Assembly: GCA_002509325.1 (NCBI GenBank) | Contig: DADO01000163.1 | Coordinates: 3,791-19,378, forward strand | Direction of reading: 5' to 3' | From: Methanosarcina sp. UBA402 | Lineage (GTDB): Archaea > Halobacteriota > Methanosarcinia > Methanosarcinales > Methanosarcinaceae | Length of the DNA: 15,588 nucleotides | Shown here: one piece after another, positions 13,957 to 15,588 of the stretch | Layout of the letters: each line of letters starts with the position of its first letter | Position numbering within the stretch: the first letter of the stretch is position 1 | Program-made: the position numbers and the translations under genes | Notes under the pieces: model-generated | What the model saw: only the letters and a program-made list of their open reading frames with translations | What the model was told of the DNA's origin: nothing | Databases searched by the model: none

Positions 13957-15053
13957 CAACGTAGGTAATCCTTATAATCAATTGTAAGATCCACAACCTC
14001 AAGAAATTTATCAATCATCTTGTCACTTGACGTGAAGACCTTAAATGTGCGATCTGGAAAACGATGCATTATCCTGGAAAACATAAGTGAGTACTTAAGG
14101 TGAGTTCCGAACTCGGCCCGGCAGAGTGACTCATATTTGCTAAGATCTTTGAGATTTCCACCTTGCAGGCAAATTCCTGCAATAACTTCAGCCGCAAATT
14201 GCCCTGAGACGATTGCATAGGCAAGTCCCTCACCTGAAAAAGCATCTATAAACCCGGCAGCATCTCCGCTCAAGAGGACTCTTGAACCAACTATCTTTCG
14301 TTTTATCCCTCCCAAGGGGATTTTGTGTCCGTGGAGCTTATACTCTCCGGAAAAGTCATTTTTCTCTAAGAACTCAAGCATTATCTTTTTCGGATGCAGA
14401 AAGTCTCTGGCAACCCCACCGACTCCAACGGAATAATAGGTTTTGTGAGGAAAAATCCAGCCGTATCCTCCACCAGCAACCCCAAAATGTAGTTCCACTG
14501 TATTTCCCAGGCGCTCTTCAAGTTCTCTTTCTTCAGCAGGAATTTCAGTGACCAGGCAGATTCCGTATTCCTCCCTATTGTCTGCAGGCCGCACGCAGGT
14601 TTTGACAAGCCCATGGGCCCCTTCAGCAATTATCGCAAATTTTGCTTGGTATGTCTCCTGCCTGGTATCCACTTCAATACAGTCAGGCATTTCTCTGCAG
14701 CAAAGAGCTTTTTCTCCGGTATTGACTTCAATCCCTGTTTCTTTTGCTTTTTCAAGAAGGAAATCGTCAAACTTATCCCTTGAGACAAGCACAGACAGCC
14801 GGCGATCTTTATGAGCCTTGATCGACTGGTCCCTGAATAAAACCTTTGCGCCTGTAACTTCCCACTCAATAAGATCCTGAGGAAGTTCGAAATCAAGATA
14901 TGAGATCGCATGCTCTGAAAGTCCTCCTCCACAAGGCTTGTATCTGGGAAATTTATCTTTTTCAAGTAGCAGTGCCTTCAGGCCAAGTTTTCCAGCCCTT
15001 ATTCCGGCCGAAGCTCCAGAAGGGCCGCCGCCTATGATAATTACGTCATACAT
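13929..15053 (-). CDS. Geranylgeranyl reductase family FAD-dependent protein (paralogue 3)
   Basis: First of the three tandem reductase-family genes in transcription order, 374 aa. The ATG at 15053 has GAAGGTG eight bases upstream. Rossmann GGGPSG is at 8-13, PRYKPCGGG at 36-44 with the conserved Cys 41, YGWIFPHKTYYSVG at 197-210, and GDAAGFIDAFSGEG at 263-276. Of the three it keeps the family motifs most cleanly, so it is the best candidate for the ancestral activity: FAD-dependent saturation of geranylgeranyl chains of archaeal lipids, with reduced ferredoxin or a similar donor. The gene ends in LLNFKLR, and this terminal block including the stop is repeated twice more downstream. A promoter-like CGGTACTTTAA lies about 80 bp upstream. 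Confidence 0.87.
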   Translation of the reverse strand: MYDVIIIGGGPSGASAGIRAGKLGLKALLLEKDKFPRYKPCGGGLSEHAISYLDFELPQDLIEWEVTGAKVLFRDQSIKAHKDRRLSVLVSRDKFDDFLLEKAKETGIEVNTGEKALCCREMPDCIEVDTRQETYQAKFAIIAEGAHGLVKTCVRPADNREEYGICLVTEIPAEERELEERLGNTVELHFGVAGGGYGWIFPHKTYYSVGVGGVARDFLHPKKIMLEFLEKNDFSGEYKLHGHKIPLGGIKRKIVGSRVLLSGDAAGFIDAFSGEGLAYAIVSGQFAAEVIAGICLQGGNLKDLSKYESLCRAEFGTHLKYSLMFSRIMHRFPDRTFKVFTSSDKMIDKFLEVVDLTIDYKDYLRWCLLNFKLR

Positions 15054-15383
15054 ACAAGTAGCACCTTCAAATGTGTCCTAAAGTTGTCTTAATTAATTTA
15101 TTTATTTATTTATTAATGAGGAACTAATTTAAAGTACCGCAAATAATTCAAAATTTTTATGTAATTTATAGAAAGTTGTTAATAATATAAGGAAAAAAGT
15201 TAAAAAAGAAAAATAATAGAAAATAAAAAGTAATAAACAAAAAATAAAAATAAATATAATAAATAAAAAGAAAAAATAGAAGTAAAAAAGTAAGAAAAGA
15301 AAATAAAAAGGGATAGAGGAGGAAAGAAAAAATTAAAAAGGATTAGAGGAGGAGAGAAGAAAACTAAAAAGACGTATAACTTC
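15054..15383. other. AT-rich, strand-asymmetric spacer with promoter and terminator signals
   Basis: No supported gene in 330 bp. At 15129-15139 the minus strand reads CGGTACTTTAA, a BRE/TATA-like candidate for paralogue 3. From about 15180 to 15370 the plus strand is almost entirely A with some G, so the minus strand is rich in T-runs, fitting termination of the gene at the right edge. A tandem repeat of about 30 bp (15305-15334, 15335-15365) contains AGAGGAGGA-like blocks. A TTTA microsatellite lies near 15099-15115. Confidence 0.6.
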
Positions 15384-15588
15384 TCAATTCTTAAAACTCT
15401 CTAAAACATTCAGCACCTTCTCGTAATTCACTTCTGTCCCGAAGCAGCCGTCCTTTTCCATAGGAATACCGTAGCTTACCACGTTTTTCCCTTTGAGGGC
15501 ACGCATTACCTTGTTGATTTCGTAATCGCAGGCGATCATAAGGACACCATCGGCAGATTCCATCTTAAGGATATTCTTTACATAGGAG
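15384..15588 (-). CDS. 3' end of a gene running off the window, possibly DUF116-like
   Basis: Minus-strand frame of 67 codons entering from the right edge and ending with TGA at 15384-15386. It was found by direct translation; no start is present inside the window that would make a credible full gene. The product reads as a genuine protein end, with ADGVLMIACDYEINKVMRAL, then a hydrophobic strand and GIPMEKDGCFGTEVNYEKV. The pattern of an (A)CD/E strand, a Cys-x-Thr-x-Val motif and a terminal helix resembles the C-terminus of DUF116 proteins, but the match is from memory and weak. A T-rich minus-strand stretch follows as a terminator. Confidence 0.7.
   Translation of the reverse strand, partial: SYVKNILKMESADGVLMIACDYEINKVMRALKGKNVVSYGIPMEKDGCFGTEVNYEKVLNVLESFKN

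Overview
The window reads as chromosomal DNA of a Methanosarcina-type methanogen. The evidence is a methanogenesis-marker-9 protein, a DmrX-like dihydromethanopterin reductase, an archaeal RNase P RNA, three geranylgeranyl reductase-family flavoproteins (archaeal ether-lipid or methanophenazine chemistry), Shine-Dalgarno sites of the GGAGGTG type, archaeal TATA elements, and AT-rich spacers full of short tandem repeats. The genus is an inference from these features; no database search was run.

Layout: (1) Positions 1-900 are AT-rich with no supported complete gene. A 15-bp tandem repeat sits at the left edge and may be the tail of a gene outside the window. (2) Positions 901-6663 (+) hold a complete five-gene peptide/nickel-type ABC importer: binding protein, two permeases and two ATPases. 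The last four genes are coupled by short overlaps. The binding-protein gene is set apart by a hairpin/T-tract and a repeat-filled spacer. The first ATPase carries two 12-bp in-frame repeat expansions. (3) Positions 6682-10415 (-) hold a methanogen cofactor cluster. Transcription order is a Dus-like barrel fused to methanogenesis marker 9, then a CitG-like protein, then a DUF447 flavin-fold protein, then after a repeat-filled gap the FMN/2x[4Fe-4S] protein DmrX. I infer a link to tetrahydromethanopterin/tetrahydrosarcinapterin synthesis; only the DmrX step rests on a characterised homologue. (4) Positions 10416-11262 hold a divergent promoter region and then RNase P RNA (+), preceded by three back-to-back TATA-like units and followed by a pyrimidine-rich terminator. 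(5) Positions 11267-15053 (-) hold three tandem geranylgeranyl reductase-family genes. Their ends and spacers show stop-codon-containing tandem duplications and a leftover C-terminal coding remnant. (6) The right edge has a 330-bp purine-rich spacer and the 3' end of one more minus-strand gene.

The strongest leads are the CitG-like/DUF447/marker-9/DmrX cluster, the in-frame repeat inserts in the ATPase, and the duplicated 3' ends of the reductase paralogues.
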